DNA of 15,279 nt, from positions 1 through 15,279 of the forward strand of contig JAZLIL010000152.1 in NCBI GenBank assembly GCA_045617405.1, given 5' to 3'. Made by a program: the position numbers and the translations under genes. Origin of the DNA: JAZLIL01 sp045617405. GTDB taxonomy: Bacteria > Bacillota > Clostridia > Lachnospirales > Lachnospiraceae. Within the stretch, counting starts at the first letter, position 1. Every line of letters begins with the position of its first letter. Shown here in pieces: positions 14,541 to 15,279 of this stretch. The notes beneath the pieces are model-generated. The model made no database searches, was not told the origin of the DNA, and saw nothing but the letters and a program-made list of their open reading frames with translations.

Positions 14541-14700
14541 CTCACACGACTAAAGTCGCGTGCTTCCTAAAGGTGTCTTGCAACACCTGCTCGCTTTAGG
14601 CGAGCGGACTGCGTTTCTACCATACGGCTAAAACTCAGTATTTTATATCTATGCAGATATAAGTACCGCATTTAAGCTAACTAAGGTAGAGAACGTGCAG
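14536..14700 (-). ncRNA. Predicted omega RNA (reRNA) of the TnpB
   Basis: In IS200/IS605 elements the guide RNA of TnpB overlaps the 3' end of tnpB and the right end. This stretch shows the expected run of hairpins: TTATATCT/AGATATAA (14643-14662, overlapping the tnpB stop), GCTCGC/GCGAGC (14589-14605), AGGTGT/ACACCT (14571-14588) and the terminal palindrome (14543-14562). Read on the minus strand, the guide would begin where the element ends and run into the interrupted gene (downward from about 14535). Boundaries are approximate and the 5' end is unknown. Confidence 0.55.
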
Positions 14701-15279
14701 GTGCTTCTCTTACTGCATTGAGGAACTTTAGCCTCAATAAGCAACCTTGAACTCTCATTCAGGGATTTTAAGATTTCACGTATGAAATATCTTGCACCTA
14801 TATTATAGGACGCAGATAAATCGCAGTTATAAGTTTTTCCGTTTTGGAATTTACACAATTCGTATGTGTTAAACCCACCATCTTTTCCTCGGAGAATATC
14901 ACCACTGCCATCGTAGGCGAGTTTGCTGGTTCCCCACGCATTTATATGGCTGATACGCATTCTCATCCGGTGAGTCTTATTTGTTACGATAGACTGTACT
15001 TCCTGACTGCGCCATAAATGCAGTTTCTGTTTCTTGGAACCGCGTATTTTACCATTGCGGTCGAGATGCTCAAACACTATAACGTCAGCATTATATAGAA
15101 CTGCTATATCAGTTATGTATTTAGCGGTCTTAACCGCAATATCGTGGTTAATACCTTTCGCTTTAGCCCATAACTTCGGAGTTTTATAATTACCGTTCTG
15201 CTGTGCCTTTTTGATACGGTTAATGCTATGTGTTAAATGGTCTGTTTCTTTGGAAAGTTTACAAAAATGTCTTCCAAGA
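14649..15279 (-). CDS. tnpB: TnpB-like RNA-guided nuclease, C-terminal part (5' end beyond window)
   Basis: The frame is open from the window's right edge to the TAG at 14649, 209 codons plus the stop; the N-terminus is outside. The GTG at 15077 is not the real start, because coding sense continues upstream (KLWAKAKGINHDIAVKTAKY, then VLYNADVIVFEHLDRNGK). FEHL supplies the RuvC-II glutamate. HINAWGTSKLAYDGSG and YNCDLSASYNIGARYF form the C-terminal part, with Asp of NCDLSAS as the RuvC-III aspartate. The usual CxxC...CxxC zinc ribbon between these is replaced: only two isolated cysteines (ELC and YNC) remain. The RuvC-I aspartate cannot be checked. Known TnpB proteins cut DNA guided by omega RNA; activity here is likely but unproven. 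Confidence 0.85.
   Translation of the reverse strand, partial: LGRHFCKLSKETDHLTHSINRIKKAQQNGNYKTPKLWAKAKGINHDIAVKTAKYITDIAVLYNADVIVFEHLDRNGKIRGSKKQKLHLWRSQEVQSIVTNKTHRMRMRISHINAWGTSKLAYDGSGDILRGKDGGFNTYELCKFQNGKTYNCDLSASYNIGARYFIREILKSLNESSRLLIEAKVPQCSKRSTCTFSTLVSLNAVLISA

Larger units (their letters stand above)
14531..15279 (-). mobile_element. Right end of an IS200/IS605-family (IS1341-type) element, truncated by the window
   Basis: The segment comprises a tnpB gene running off the right edge and, 3' of it, a series of hairpins typical of IS200/IS605 right ends. These include an imperfect terminal palindrome, CACACGAC-TAAA-GTCGCGTG (14543-14562), that can be lengthened by GAAGC/GCTTC. No tnpA is visible in the window; it could lie beyond the edge or be missing. 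The start coordinate is approximate. The family inserts without target duplication. Confidence 0.75.

Noticed and set aside
14540..14599. Continuation of the MYREITDELVK frame into a 30-codon peptide
   Set aside because: The codons after position 14540 come from the palindromic end of the IS element and do not look like protein.
1..15279. CRISPR arrays or rRNA genes
   Set aside because: No regularly spaced direct repeats other than the three-copy 47-bp tandem, which has no spacers, and no rRNA-like sequence was seen.

Overview
The window looks like a chromosomal segment of an anaerobic Firmicute, most likely a member of Clostridia close to Lachnospiraceae. This is inferred from protein style, the strong GGAGG-type ribosome binding sites, the promoter spacing, the anaerobe-type cobalamin genes and the kind of TnpB present; no rRNA or other decisive marker is in the window. 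Most of the first 12.4 kb is encoded on the minus strand; the last 2.8 kb runs on the plus strand until a mobile element interrupts it.

Layout. 93-1916 (-): the ribosome-associated GTPase TypA/BipA with its own promoter. 2005-2811 (-): a helix-turn-helix protein with a divergent Panacea/DUF4065-like domain, possibly an orphan antitoxin or regulator. 2812-3300: a gene-poor spacer. 3301-4464 (+): a membrane-bound GGDEF diguanylate cyclase, convergent with the cobalamin genes. 7360 down to 4467 (-): a cobalamin nucleotide-loop assembly cluster read in the order small Cys-rich protein, cobT, cobS, cobC. A 47-bp unit repeated three times lies between the Cys-rich gene and cobT.

12354 down to 7426 (-): a tight two-gene operon, a tandem-GNAT acetyltransferase-like protein followed after 17 nt by a 1347-residue protein. 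That protein carries a degenerate kinase core of the PI3/4-kinase, HipA and FAM20 style (GQGG loop, DRHRGN and IDND motifs) at the end of about 880 mostly helical residues that I cannot assign. This pair is the best candidate in the window for an undescribed system.

12543-12705 (+): a complete tRNA-Arg(ACG) transcription unit with a near-consensus promoter and an intrinsic terminator. 12724-14383 (+): a probable SOS-regulated operon. A TTTACA-17-TACAAT promoter is flanked by two LexA-box-like palindromes, followed by a 92-residue unknown protein and a DinB-type Y-family DNA polymerase with intact catalytic residues and a beta-clamp motif.

14440-14540 (+): a promoter enclosed in a 15-bp inverted repeat and the first codons of a gene. 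The gene is cut off by the right end of an IS200/IS605-type element. That element's TnpB (minus strand, from 14649 to beyond the right edge) lacks the usual zinc ribbon. The hairpin-rich DNA 3' of tnpB probably encodes its omega RNA, which would end in a guide reading into the interrupted gene.
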